Made by a program: the position numbers and the translations under genes. A stretch of 64,000 nucleotides of DNA from UBA1181 sp045226255 (GTDB lineage: Bacteria > Bacteroidota > Bacteroidia > Bacteroidales > Paludibacteraceae), in the NCBI GenBank assembly GCA_045226255.1, contig JBGVCG010000030.1:10368-74367 (forward strand), in the 5' to 3' direction. The notes below the pieces were generated by a model that was given only the letters and a program-made list of their open reading frames with translations, had not been told where the DNA came from and did no database searches. Shown piece by piece: positions 53,788-62,606 of the stretch (within the stretch, counting starts at the first letter, position 1; every line of letters starts with the position of its first letter).

Positions 53788-55059
53788 TCATTTCGTCACG
53801 CAAACCGGCTCGGCGGCCAACTCCGCACACAAAAAATCGTACGCCTCCGTGATGGTACGGAAACGTACCGTGGCCTCCTCCCTTTCTCCATCCGTGGCGG
53901 TAGGCGGCAGGGTGTCGGGGTGGCAACTCTTCACCTGTTTGCGGTAAGCGCTCTTAACCTCCTCCAACGAGGCCTCCGTGCTCACGCCCAGCAGGTTGCA
54001 GGCCTCACGCTTGCGGCTGGAGCAGACGGATTGGAACCGTTCACGCTGTTTCGCACGCTGCGCATCCTCGGCGTTCTCTTTTTTCTCCGTTTGCTCCGCT
54101 TGTTTCCGTTGCTCATTCGCCTGTTTTTCCGACTCAAATCGGTACTTCAAGGAGAGGAAGTCCCACTCCTTGATGACAAAGTAAAAAGCGATTTTGGAGA
54201 GGAAATCCAATTCCCGCTCGTCCACCATGTCATCCCCCGCATACATGCACTCGAAGAAATGGGAAAGCAATTCCAGGCGCTTCGCATACGACCAACTTTC
54301 GCTCCGCATAAGTTTAAGACACATATTCAGACATTCATTCATGCACTTCTTCTTCGTGTCTTCCCTATATTTCCCCAACCAATAAGAAAGCCTTTCAGAG
54401 AGATAAGGGGCTTTGTATCCCAAATCACTAAGTTCCTTCACCTTGAGCATACAACGCACCGCACATTGACGTTCTTTTTCATATGCTTCGCAAAAGGATT
54501 TATTCCGCAGCAGCAGCCTAGCGAAGAACTTCGCCCTCAGTTCGACCTCTTTGTTCTCCACTTTGTTTTGGAACAATTCAGGAAAGCAAGACAACAAGAA
54601 CTGTCGATTACGTGAATTATCATCCAATTCAATACTATCATCGGTAGAATGGAAATATAACATGATCTTCTTGCGATAACGTTTCGTTCTCTCATCATAT
54701 TCCAACCTCACAATACTTTTCAAATCAGAATACAAGATTTTTTTTGCATTCAATCCGAAAGTGTTTTCTGTCACAAGACAATCCCTAAACCAGTATTGAC
54801 GGGCGCAATCCGTCCAGCACATGTGAAAGAAATAAAAGAGGACAACTATAGTCCAAATACAAAGGAATGGAGTAGCCTGGCCATCAGCATCACGGCTGTC
54901 TATGAATCCGAGGAGAGACAAGAACAACAAAATTAACATAGACAATATCCAACAAACCGAATGGATCCAAGTATCGCCCATACGGAAAGCCCCGTCCTTC
55001 GTCAGCAATCCACCACTCTTCAAGTCCTTGAATACACTATCTATCTTTTCCTTGTCCAT
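53788..55059 (-). CDS. Membrane-anchored TerB/J-domain protein, array copy 2 (type B)
   Basis: The 423-residue protein has TM helices at about 33-53 and 62-82. Type B hallmarks are VTENTFGLNAKKILYSDLKSIVR (about 97-119), a long helical middle with RQYWFRDCLV and ERQCAVRCMLKVKELSDLGY, and an ECMYAGDDMVDERELDFLSKIA TerB-like segment. The C-terminal J domain has HPD at 380-382 and ends EPVCVTK instead of EPVSVAR. The middle differs strongly from the type A copies and resembles copies 5 and 8. Its start carries the TAATTTTG box. Confidence 0.85.
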   Translation of the reverse strand: MDKEKIDSVFKDLKSGGLLTKDGAFRMGDTWIHSVCWILSMLILLFLSLLGFIDSRDADGQATPFLCIWTIVVLFYFFHMCWTDCARQYWFRDCLVTENTFGLNAKKILYSDLKSIVRLEYDERTKRYRKKIMLYFHSTDDSIELDDNSRNRQFLLSCFPELFQNKVENKEVELRAKFFARLLLRNKSFCEAYEKERQCAVRCMLKVKELSDLGYKAPYLSERLSYWLGKYREDTKKKCMNECLNMCLKLMRSESWSYAKRLELLSHFFECMYAGDDMVDERELDFLSKIAFYFVIKEWDFLSLKYRFESEKQANEQRKQAEQTEKKENAEDAQRAKQRERFQSVCSSRKREACNLLGVSTEASLEEVKSAYRKQVKSCHPDTLPPTATDGEREEATVRFRTITEAYDFLCAELAAEPVCVTK

Positions 55060-55064
55060 AGTTT

Positions 55065-55072
55065 CAAAATTA
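55065..55072 (-). promoter_or_regulatory. TAATTTTG box of array copy 2
   Basis: It is five bases before the ATG at 55059. The 67-base spacer to copy 3 contains no palindrome, unlike the others. Confidence 0.6.
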
Positions 55073-55126
55073 GCACAATTTTATGGGAACGCAATGGAGC
55101 ATGGCATTGATAAAAAAAGAACCGTG

Positions 55127-56329
55127 TCATTTTGCCACGCTAACCGGCTCCGCACTCAGCTCCGCACACAAGAAATCGTAGGCCTCCGTGATCGTGCGGA
55201 AACGTATCGTAGCCTCCTCCCGCTCCGACGCCAAGGCGGTAGGCGGCAGGGTATCCGGGTGGCAGGTCTTCACCTGCGTGCGGTAGGCCGCCTTCACCTC
55301 CTCCAGCGTGGCATTCTCCTTCAGCTCCAATATCTTGTAAGCCTCCCGCAAACGGCTGGAATAGGCGGCTTGGCAACGTTCACGTTGTTGGGCGTCCTCC
55401 GTGCCTTTCCGCTGATTTTTGGTCTGTTGCTCCGACTCGAAACGGTACTTCAGCGAGAGGAAGTCCCATTCCTTGACACAGAAGTAATAGGCGATATGGG
55501 AAAGGCATTCCAGCTCCTCGTCATCCACCTTGCCATCACTCGCATAGGCACATTCGAAAAGGGCTGAGAGCAAATCCAGCCGGTCGGCATAGCACACGCC
55601 CTTATTCTGCAAAATGTCGAGGCAAATACTGATATACCCATAATCAGCAGGAAGTGTGTTCGTCCGTCTATAGGCATTGTATCGATTCTTTTGAGAGACA
55701 AAGGCATTTGGGGCAGAACTATTTTTACACACCTCCGACAAATATTTCAGCGCACATTGGGACTCCTCTTTCTGATACTGAGGGTCATCCTTTAACGTCA
55801 CCACATACGCAAAGAGTTTTCCCATCTGCTCCTCATACATCTTATTGACAAACAAAGACCTAAAGCAAGAAAACAGTTGCGTCAAACAATCGAACCTCGT
55901 TTTTGACGAAAATTCAGACCCCATATAAAAAGACCAGTCCTTGAACGAAACGGAAAGAGTCTTCACCCACCTATTCGAATTACTGTCGTAATAATTGTCA
56001 TGGACAATTTTGTTTAGATCAGTATAATAATGCCTGCGTTTTATGAGTCCCCATAGGTAAAACAACTCCACACGGTCCTTATAGAAATGTTTGACGGAAA
56101 ACAATTGGACAAATAAGAGGAAGGAAGCCACCCCGCAGGCGATAGGGATAGAGAAATGGACGTCGAGTTCGGCCATCATTCCGCATGTGATGCCAAAAAT
56201 GAAAAATCCGAGAGGGACTCCAATGAGAAAAGGGGCCATACTACGCCCCACTTTCAACGACCCCCTCCTCGTCAACAAGTCTTTTTTCTTCCAACTTGCG
56301 AATAAGCTATCTAATCTTTTCGTATCCAT
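55127..56329 (-). CDS. Membrane-anchored TerB/J-domain protein, array copy 3 (short type A)
   Basis: The 400-residue protein has TM helices at about 31-52 and 58-78. The PH-like region (FYKDRVELFYLWGLIKRRHYYTDLNKIV, about 82-109) is followed by a single helical module, so it is 65-80 residues shorter than copies 1 and 6. The TerB-like segment reads ECAYASDGKVDDEELECLSHIA and HPD is at 357-359. The N terminus is MDTKRLDSLFASWKKK. It resembles copy 7 most. Confidence 0.85.
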   Translation of the reverse strand: MDTKRLDSLFASWKKKDLLTRRGSLKVGRSMAPFLIGVPLGFFIFGITCGMMAELDVHFSIPIACGVASFLLFVQLFSVKHFYKDRVELFYLWGLIKRRHYYTDLNKIVHDNYYDSNSNRWVKTLSVSFKDWSFYMGSEFSSKTRFDCLTQLFSCFRSLFVNKMYEEQMGKLFAYVVTLKDDPQYQKEESQCALKYLSEVCKNSSAPNAFVSQKNRYNAYRRTNTLPADYGYISICLDILQNKGVCYADRLDLLSALFECAYASDGKVDDEELECLSHIAYYFCVKEWDFLSLKYRFESEQQTKNQRKGTEDAQQRERCQAAYSSRLREAYKILELKENATLEEVKAAYRTQVKTCHPDTLPPTALASEREEATIRFRTITEAYDFLCAELSAEPVSVAK

Positions 56330-56334
56330 AGTTC

Positions 56335-56342
56335 CAAAATTA
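56335..56342 (-). promoter_or_regulatory. TAATTTTG box of array copy 3
   Basis: It is five bases before the ATG at 56329, with the same GCACAATTTTATGGGAACGC context as copies 1 and 2. Confidence 0.6.
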
Positions 56343-56390
56343 GCACAATTTTATGGGAACGCAATGGAGCATGACATTGATTAAAATCTG

Positions 56391-56639
56391 TTTTGCCCCC
56401 TCCGGGGGAGTCCGACACTCCACATGTCCACATTTCCCAGGGCGTTGCCCTGGGCTAGATAATGTGATGGCCTTTCAGGCCGTAGGGGAACATCGCCTCG
56501 CTATAATGAACAGATCCTCGCTTTGCAAAGAGACCTTCTCCATGCGCCAAAAGCCTGAAGGGCTTTCCCTTTACATAGCCCAGGGGAAACGCTCTATGTC
56601 ATACGCGACCATGCGGACATGCGCCCTGAAGGGGCAAAA
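56391..56639. repeat. Palindromic repeat spacer between copies 3 and 4
   Basis: A 249-bp element with the same TTTTGCCCC / GGGGCAAAA arms as the copy 1/2 spacer. Inside are GGGCGTTGCCC and GGCCTTTCAGGCC palindromes of the family seen after tpiA. The whole 318-base spacer (56330-56647) contains no gene. Confidence 0.8.
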
Positions 56640-56647
56640 GAACCGTG

Positions 56648-57901
56648 TCATCTCGCCACGCTAACCGGTTCGGCGCATAATTCCGCACACAAAAAATCGT
56701 AGGCCTCCGTGATCATTCGGAAACGTATCGACGCCTCCTCCCGCTCGCTATCCTGGGCGGTAGGCGGCAGGGTATCCGGGTGGCAAACCTTCACCAATTT
56801 ACGGTAGGCGCTCTTCACCTCCTCCAGAGAGGCTTTCTCCCTCAATCCCAACATTTTATAAGCCTCCCGCATACGGTTGGAGCAAACAGTTTGATAGCGC
56901 TCACGCTGTTGGGCGTCCTCTGTCTTTTTCTGTTCTGCCTCAGCCTGTTTTTCCGCCTCGAAATGATACTTCAGCGAGAGGAAGTCCCAATCCTTGATGC
57001 AAAGCCAATAGGCGATGCGGGAAAGCCTTTTCAGCTCCACATTGTCCACCATGTTGTCGCTCGCATAGGCACATTCGAAGAGATGCGCCAGAAGATCCAA
57101 ACGGTCAGCGTAATCCACGCCTGGGGCTTTCATGATACGGTAGCAATAATCCTCATAATTATAATACGATCGAGTTCTAATTTTTCGGCCGCCCCTAATT
57201 TCATAATACAGCAGGTCATCCAAGCAGGAATCAAGTTGTTTCTCATAATCAAAACGACTATATTTCGACTCTGAGAAGTACTTCAGGGCAGCCGTCCGTG
57301 CAACCGAATAATCAGGTTCGGGTTTCTTCAACACAATCAAATTAGCGAAGAGGGCAACCATATATTCAAAGAAAACTTGATTAACAAAAATCGGTTTGAA
57401 GCACGAAGTAAAGAAACGAGACAGACGTCCAAACTGACTCTTCATCACGGAATCCCCATATATCACAAAAGTTTTCTCGCCAACTTTGATATTGAGACTC
57501 ATGAAATGATCGACAGAACCAGACTTGTTTTTGTATGTAATTTGTTCGCAGGTTATCTCCTCCAAGTCAGTATATTGGTAAGATTTCTTAAATAATCCAA
57601 AGAATTTGGATTCAACCATGCGATCTTTATAAAAATAAAGAGTGGGCCAAAGAATTGAGAGGCCCAAAACAATGGACGACACCCACACCACACCCACAAT
57701 CGTCAAAATGAAAACGAGCGACTCACGGGGGAATAGATCAATAAAGAAATATACAAAAATAATAACGATTGCGAATGTCGACATAGACAACACAGATCCA
57801 CTTACTCCGGACCTCAGCCTACACTTGTAGGCACCCATCCTCGTCAAATAGGATTTGCTTTGCCATTCTTTGAATATGTTCTCTATCTTTGCCGTGTCCA
57901 T
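56648..57901 (-). CDS. Membrane-anchored TerB/J-domain protein, array copy 4 (type A)
   Basis: The protein has 417 residues from the ATG at 57901. The frame continues to 58006, but that part overlaps the end of copy 5 and the promoter box, so it is not coding. TM helices are at about 36-56 and 62-85. The PH-like segment LYFYKDRMVESKFFGLFKKSYQYTDLEEI (about 88-116) is clear. A divergent Lys/Tyr-rich middle, the TerB-like ECAYASDNMVDNVELKRLSRIA and the J domain (HPD at 374-376) follow. N terminus: MDTAKIENIFKEWQSK. Confidence 0.85.
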   Translation of the reverse strand: MDTAKIENIFKEWQSKSYLTRMGAYKCRLRSGVSGSVLSMSTFAIVIIFVYFFIDLFPRESLVFILTIVGVVWVSSIVLGLSILWPTLYFYKDRMVESKFFGLFKKSYQYTDLEEITCEQITYKNKSGSVDHFMSLNIKVGEKTFVIYGDSVMKSQFGRLSRFFTSCFKPIFVNQVFFEYMVALFANLIVLKKPEPDYSVARTAALKYFSESKYSRFDYEKQLDSCLDDLLYYEIRGGRKIRTRSYYNYEDYCYRIMKAPGVDYADRLDLLAHLFECAYASDNMVDNVELKRLSRIAYWLCIKDWDFLSLKYHFEAEKQAEAEQKKTEDAQQRERYQTVCSNRMREAYKMLGLREKASLEEVKSAYRKLVKVCHPDTLPPTAQDSEREEASIRFRMITEAYDFLCAELCAEPVSVAR

Positions 57902-57906
57902 GGTTT

Positions 57907-57914
57907 CAAAATTA
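57907..57914 (-). promoter_or_regulatory. TAATTTTG box of array copy 4
   Basis: It is five bases before the ATG at 57901. The 52-base spacer is nearly identical to the one between copies 8 and 9. Confidence 0.6.
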
Positions 57915-57953
57915 GCATATTTTTTTACAAATACCGCACGCACCCGTAGGCAA

Positions 57954-59198
57954 TCACCTCGCCACGCTAACCGGTTCAGCACATAATTCCGCGCACAAAA
58001 AATCATATGCCTCCGTGATCGAACGGAAACGTACCGTAGCCTCCTCCCGCTCCATTATCGTAGCAGTAGACGGCAGAGTATCCGGATGGCAAGTCTTCAC
58101 CTGCGTGCGGTAGGCACGCTTCACCTCCTCCAACGTGGCATTCTCCTTCAGTTTCAGCAGGGAATAGGCCTCCTGCTTGCGATTAGAGAAGACCTGCTGA
58201 TAGCGCTTCTGCTGTCGAGAATCCTTCTTTCCCTTCTGTTTGGTCTCCTCCTGCTTTTTCGCTTCGAAACGATGCTTTAGGGAAACGAAGTCCCATGATT
58301 GGATCTCAAGGTTAACAGCGATTTGGGAGAGGAGCTCCAGCTCCCACTCATCCACCAATCCATCCTCCACATAGGTACATTCGAAGAAATAGGTAAGCAT
58401 CTCCAATCGCTCCTCATACACCATGAATTTAGAATTCATGATTTCCTGAGCAAACAAACGGCAATGTTCCACACATATCTCTTTCTCGTCACGATTGAAT
58501 TGTCTCAACCAATAATTAAGACGTTTTGTAAAGTATCGCTCTTCGGTTCCTTGAACACGATACGTCTTTAAATTAAGAAAATAACGCACTGCGCATTGAC
58601 GTTCATTCACATAAGGATGGAACTTGGGAGTATACCGTTTAAGCACTCTGGCAAAGAACTTCAACCTCAAATCATACTCTCTTTCACGCACATCTTCCAT
58701 ATGATCGAAGAAGATATCGCCAAAACAAGAACGAAAGAATTCGTACGCACGTGGATTATCATCTATCGAGATAGTATCCATACCGCGTTTGCGGAAGGAT
58801 ATGTCTATCTTCATTTGATACGTCTTCGATCCTTCGTCATATTCCGAATGCCTTTTAATTAAAGTGATATCGGAATAACTATACTCATGCGCATTGCCTC
58901 CGAGAAAATTTTTTGCCACAAGACGGTCTCTACGCCAATATAGACGAGAAGGCGCTATCCACATACCCCGCAGAATCAAATACATGAATGGTCCCAAAAA
59001 AATCGACAAAATTATTTTATGCCAATCAAGTGTCCATAAGCAGAGGATTGCCACAAACAAAATAAACACAAAAAGCAGAGCAAAAGCGGATGCGACTATT
59101 ATGGTGTCTACAGGATCACCCGTATAAAACCCGTCATTCTTCAGCAGTCCACGATTCTCAAAGTCCTTGAATACACTATCTATCTTTTCCTTGTCCAT
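57954..59198 (-). CDS. Membrane-anchored TerB/J-domain protein, array copy 5 (type B)
   Basis: The protein has 414 residues from the ATG at 59198; the open frame to 59327 is upstream spacer. TM helices are at about 33-56 and 62-80. The type B middle includes RRDRLVAKNFLGGNAHEYSYSDI (about 89-111) and ERQCAVRYFLNLK. The TerB-like segment ECTYVEDGLVDEWELELLSQIA is the most divergent of the set. HPD is at 371-373. Compared with copy 2 the PH-like part and J domain are similar, while the middle helices differ at many positions. Confidence 0.85.
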   Translation of the reverse strand: MDKEKIDSVFKDFENRGLLKNDGFYTGDPVDTIIVASAFALLFVFILFVAILCLWTLDWHKIILSIFLGPFMYLILRGMWIAPSRLYWRRDRLVAKNFLGGNAHEYSYSDITLIKRHSEYDEGSKTYQMKIDISFRKRGMDTISIDDNPRAYEFFRSCFGDIFFDHMEDVREREYDLRLKFFARVLKRYTPKFHPYVNERQCAVRYFLNLKTYRVQGTEERYFTKRLNYWLRQFNRDEKEICVEHCRLFAQEIMNSKFMVYEERLEMLTYFFECTYVEDGLVDEWELELLSQIAVNLEIQSWDFVSLKHRFEAKKQEETKQKGKKDSRQQKRYQQVFSNRKQEAYSLLKLKENATLEEVKRAYRTQVKTCHPDTLPSTATIMEREEATVRFRSITEAYDFLCAELCAEPVSVAR

Positions 59199-59203
59199 AG
59201 TTT

Positions 59204-59211
59204 CAAAATTA
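59204..59211 (-). promoter_or_regulatory. TAATTTTG box of array copy 5
   Basis: It is five bases before the ATG at 59198. A TTTG lies 24 bases further upstream, slightly outside the normal spacing. Confidence 0.55.
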
Positions 59212-59280
59212 GCATATTTTTGGGGAATACGACGGCAAACAACATTTTTAAAACATTCTAAAATCGCACAAACTTCATCC

Positions 59281-59532
59281 TTTTGCACCTCCGGAGGCGT
59301 ACCGCACACATCCATCCAATCACCCATGCACCCAGGGTGTTACCCTAGGCTAGGTAATGGGTTGGCCTTGCAGGCCGTAGAGGGATGCATTGACACAATG
59401 CCAGACTCATCGTTTAGTGTGGATTCTTCTCCATGCGCAAAACAAATAGCCGGAAGGGCTTTCTCCATAAGTAGACCAGCACTGTCCTGGGACACGGACG
59501 ACCATGTGAACATGCACCCTGTAGGGGCAAAA
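59281..59532. repeat. Palindromic repeat spacer between copies 5 and 6
   Basis: A diverged relative of the 56391-56639 element: left arm TTTTGCACC, right arm GGGGCAAAA, internal GGGTGTTACCC and GGCCTTGCAGGCC. The 341-base spacer (59199-59539) contains no gene. Confidence 0.75.
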
Positions 59533-59539
59533 GAATGCA

Positions 59540-60937
59540 TCACCTCGCCACGCCAACCGGTTCGGCGCACAATTCCGCGCACAAAAAATCGTACGCCTCC
59601 GTGATCGTTCGGAAACGTTGTGAAGCCTCCTCCCGCTCCTTTATCGTGGCGGTAGACGGCAGGGTATCTGGGTGGCAGGTCTTCACCTGCGTACGGTAGG
59701 CACTCTTCACCTCCTCCAGCGTAGCATCCACATTCAGGCCCAGCAGGTTGTAGGCCTCCCGTTTGCGGCTGGAATAACTGAACTGATAGCGCTCACGTTG
59801 CCGGGCGTTATCCTCCTCATGCTGTCGTTTCTGGGATTGTTTCTCCGTTTCGAAGCGATACCTCAGGGAGAGGAAGTCCCAATCTTTTATGCACAGATAA
59901 AAGGCGATGCGGGAGAGGCGGTTCAACTCCTCTTCGTCCACCATGTCATCGCTCGCATAAGCACATTCGAAGAGATGCGTCAGGAGTTCCAAGCGGTCAG
60001 CATAATCCGGACCGCTGATCTTCATGATGGACAAGCAGATGTTCACAAAAGTATATCTTGAAGGGATAGAGCCCTTCGTCTTATAGCCCCTAAACCGTTC
60101 AATATATTCAGACAAATCGTGCACATAATCATACTTGCGATAAATAGACTCGGAAAGATATTTCAAGAGACGCTGATAGCCTGCATCTTGATACGAATCC
60201 CCCGTTTTGAGACATATCATATTCGCGAAAAGCCATAGCATATACTTGTAAAAAAGCCTCTTCGAGAACATGAATTCCTCCACCCAGAAGGACAAGTCTT
60301 CCTTGGGATCGCTCAGTTTAAAATACTTCGGAGATTCCTCAAAATACGCCAACGCATCCTGAAGGGCCTTCGTCTGACATCCCGGCATGGTCTTGAAACA
60401 TATCCTATTCGCGAAGTGCCTTATCTCGCCCTTATACTCCTCTTTGTGAAAAGCTTCGCGCTCTACACAAAGAGGCGCAAAACACGTTCGCAAAAACTCC
60501 ATCTCGTGTTCATCCTTCACCTCAGATAGCACATGATTCTTTAATACCATTGTATATTTCGAGGATTCACAAACAACACGTTTTATGTCCGAATAGTTAT
60601 ACGTCTTTCTCCTAAGCCCCCAAAGACAACGTACTTCAATACGATCTTTGTAATAGTACCACATCTCCGGACATATTTTTTTCACGTTATTCAATAAAAA
60701 TAGCACGAGAAAAAAGTAACAAACAAGGAAGGAAAGGATAAAGAAAAGCACTTCTGCCCCATTCTTAAAAATATTGAGAATGTAGGGGACCACAAAAATA
60801 GTGAAGATCGGATAAGAAAGATAAATTAATGCGACAAGCAGGTGCCATGCATGAGCGACCTTCAGCGCCCCATCTTCTGTCAGCAGAGACTTGTCCTGCC
60901 ACTCTTTGAATATGTGATCTATCTTTTCCTTGTCCAT
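59540..60937 (-). CDS. Membrane-anchored TerB/J-domain protein, array copy 6 (long type A)
   Basis: The protein has 465 residues from the ATG at 60937; the open frame to 61066 is spacer. TM helices are at about 31-54 and 62-84. The PH-like region is YYYKDRIEVRCLWGLRRKTYNYSDIKRVV (about 94-122). Two helical modules with RHFANRICFKT and RLWLFANMICLK-like segments repeat as in copy 1, which it resembles over its whole length. TerB-like ECAYASDDMVDEEELNRLSRIA and J domain (HPD 422-424) follow. It ends EPVGVAR. Confidence 0.85.
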   Translation of the reverse strand: MDKEKIDHIFKEWQDKSLLTEDGALKVAHAWHLLVALIYLSYPIFTIFVVPYILNIFKNGAEVLFFILSFLVCYFFLVLFLLNNVKKICPEMWYYYKDRIEVRCLWGLRRKTYNYSDIKRVVCESSKYTMVLKNHVLSEVKDEHEMEFLRTCFAPLCVEREAFHKEEYKGEIRHFANRICFKTMPGCQTKALQDALAYFEESPKYFKLSDPKEDLSFWVEEFMFSKRLFYKYMLWLFANMICLKTGDSYQDAGYQRLLKYLSESIYRKYDYVHDLSEYIERFRGYKTKGSIPSRYTFVNICLSIMKISGPDYADRLELLTHLFECAYASDDMVDEEELNRLSRIAFYLCIKDWDFLSLRYRFETEKQSQKRQHEEDNARQRERYQFSYSSRKREAYNLLGLNVDATLEEVKSAYRTQVKTCHPDTLPSTATIKEREEASQRFRTITEAYDFLCAELCAEPVGVAR

Positions 60938-60942
60938 AGTTT

Positions 60943-60972
60943 CAAAATTAGCACATTTTTGAATGCGACGGC
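60943..60972 (-). promoter_or_regulatory. Promoter of array copy 6 with both elements
   Basis: TAATTTTG (60943-60950) is five bases before the ATG, and TTTG (about 60972-60975) lies 21 bases upstream. It is the best-formed of the array promoters and supports start at or within two bases of the ATG. Confidence 0.7.
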
Positions 60973-60999
60973 AAACAACATTGATTAAAAACATTCTAA

Positions 61000-61114
61000 A
61001 GATTCTTCTCCATGCGCAAAACCCATAGACTGAAAGGCTTTCTCCACCAATAGCCCATGGCACCACTCTGGGTCACGGTCAGTCATGCGAACATGCGCCC
61101 TGCAGGGGCAAAAA
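61000..61114. repeat. Partial palindromic repeat in the copy 6/7 spacer
   Basis: Only the right part of the element remains (GATTCTTCTCCATGCGCAAA to GCCCTGCAGGGGCAAAA); the left arm is lost. The spacer is 184 bases. Confidence 0.65.
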
Positions 61115-61121
61115 GAATGCA

Positions 61122-62324
61122 TCACCTCGCCACGCTAACCGGCTCCGCGCTCAACTCCTTACACAAGAAATCGTAGGCCTCCGTAATGGCTCGGAAGCGT
61201 TGTGTCGCCTCCTCCCGTTCCGCCAACGTGGCAGAGGAAGGCAGCGTGTCCGGGTGGCAACTCTTCACCTGCGTGCGATAGGCGCTCTTCACCTCCTCCA
61301 ACGAGGCATTCGAGTTGAGGCCCAGCAGGTTGTAGGCCTCCCGCTTGCGGCTAGCACAAACGGAACGGTAGCGTTCACGCTGCTTCGCATACGCGTCGCT
61401 CTCGGTCTGTCCGCTATACTGTTCCTGCTTCACCGCCTCGAACTGATACTTCAGGGAGAGGAGATCCCAATCCTTGATGCAGAGGTAATAGGCGATGCGG
61501 GAAAGATAATCCAACTCCTCGTCATCCACCGTACCATCGCTTGCATAGGCGCACTCGAACAGGTGCGTCAGGAGTTCCAAACGGTCGGCATAGTCCACAG
61601 CCTTATCCTGCATGATGGCCAAACAAACATTGATATACCCCATATCCGCAGGGAGCGTGTTCGCCTTCCTATGTTTGTTGTACAAACTAAGTTGCTCGGA
61701 AAGGTCTTTTTGGCAATTATACTCACCGTATTTCGACTCCGTGAGATACTTCAACGCACATTGGGACTCCGCAGACTGATACTGAGGATCCGATTTCAGC
61801 GAGATCACGTTTGCGAAGAGTCGTATCATCTTCTCATAATACAATTGATTGATGAACAATGGTTTAAACCCCGAGCAAAACAATCGGTTCAGACATTCGA
61901 ACTTTTTATTGACACCACTAGTTTCACTAAAAGAGACCTCATTCCTCTTAAAGTAGATGCGAAGCGTCCTGACCCAAACCTTATCTTTCTTTTTGTATTG
62001 CAGGGTATGCGTAATCTTCTTCAAATCAGAATAATACACCTTACGATTAAAAAGGCCAAACAGATAGGAATAATCCATGCGATCCTTGTAAAATTTCTTG
62101 GAAGGGAAAAGCACCACAAACACGAGAAGAATAAATACCACCGAAGCAACTGCCAGCATAATATTTCCCAACTGCTCCTTGACATATAAAAAAGAGGATA
62201 TGGCCACAAACAAGGCAGAGATGTTAGTCCTAAAGCTGTTACCCATGCTCAATGCGCCCTTACTCGTCAGCAATTTCTTCTTCTTCCAACTCTCAAATAA
62301 ACTTTCAATCTTCGCACTATCCAT
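61122..62324 (-). CDS. Membrane-anchored TerB/J-domain protein, array copy 7 (short type A)
   Basis: The 400-residue protein has TM helices at about 33-48 and 54-74. The PH-like segment is KKFYKDRMDYSYLFGLFNRKVYYSDLKKIT. A single helical module (RLFANVISLKSDPQYQSAESQCALKYL) follows. TerB-like ECAYASDGTVDDEELDYLSRIA and J domain with HPD at 357-359 complete it. It resembles copy 3. It is the only complete copy without the TAATTTTG box, so its promoter must differ or it depends on read-through from copy 8. Confidence 0.85.
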   Translation of the reverse strand: MDSAKIESLFESWKKKKLLTSKGALSMGNSFRTNISALFVAISSFLYVKEQLGNIMLAVASVVFILLVFVVLFPSKKFYKDRMDYSYLFGLFNRKVYYSDLKKITHTLQYKKKDKVWVRTLRIYFKRNEVSFSETSGVNKKFECLNRLFCSGFKPLFINQLYYEKMIRLFANVISLKSDPQYQSAESQCALKYLTESKYGEYNCQKDLSEQLSLYNKHRKANTLPADMGYINVCLAIMQDKAVDYADRLELLTHLFECAYASDGTVDDEELDYLSRIAYYLCIKDWDLLSLKYQFEAVKQEQYSGQTESDAYAKQRERYRSVCASRKREAYNLLGLNSNASLEEVKSAYRTQVKSCHPDTLPSSATLAEREEATQRFRAITEAYDFLCKELSAEPVSVAR

Positions 62325-62606
62325 AACACAATAAATATTTACTCAAAAAATTAAGTAAATATAACTAAACGGAACGAATTCGGAAAATAAAAACAGGGAA
62401 ATACGAAACATATGGGAAAGATATTCTTTTGCCCCTGGCTGGGTAAAGGATTGGCCTTGCAGACCGTCAAGGGAAGGCACACCTACGTCAATAATTGGTT
62501 CTTCAAAAGAATATGATAGAGAACCCCTAGCGGGGTATTTCTCGTATTGAAACATGTCTATCTAGATAGAGACGATGTGCACATCGTCTACAACGGAACG
62601 TAACAA
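62325..62606. other. 282-base spacer between copies 7 and 8
   Basis: The first part (62325-62400) is AT-rich and unrelated to the other starts. A partial element begins TTTTGCCCC at 62427. ACCCC-TAG-CGGGGT at about 62523-62536 forms another short hairpin. No gene is seen. Confidence 0.6.

Noticed and set aside
57902..58006. N-terminal extension of array copies 4, 5, 6 and 8 (KKYANFETMD and similar)
   Set aside because: The extra residues come from the TAATTTTG promoter region and the end of the previous gene. The other copies begin at MDKEKID or equivalent.
61200..62189. 329-residue plus-strand frame over array copy 7
   Set aside because: It is antisense to a copy with conserved TM, TerB and J motifs. 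Similar shadows occur in the other copies.
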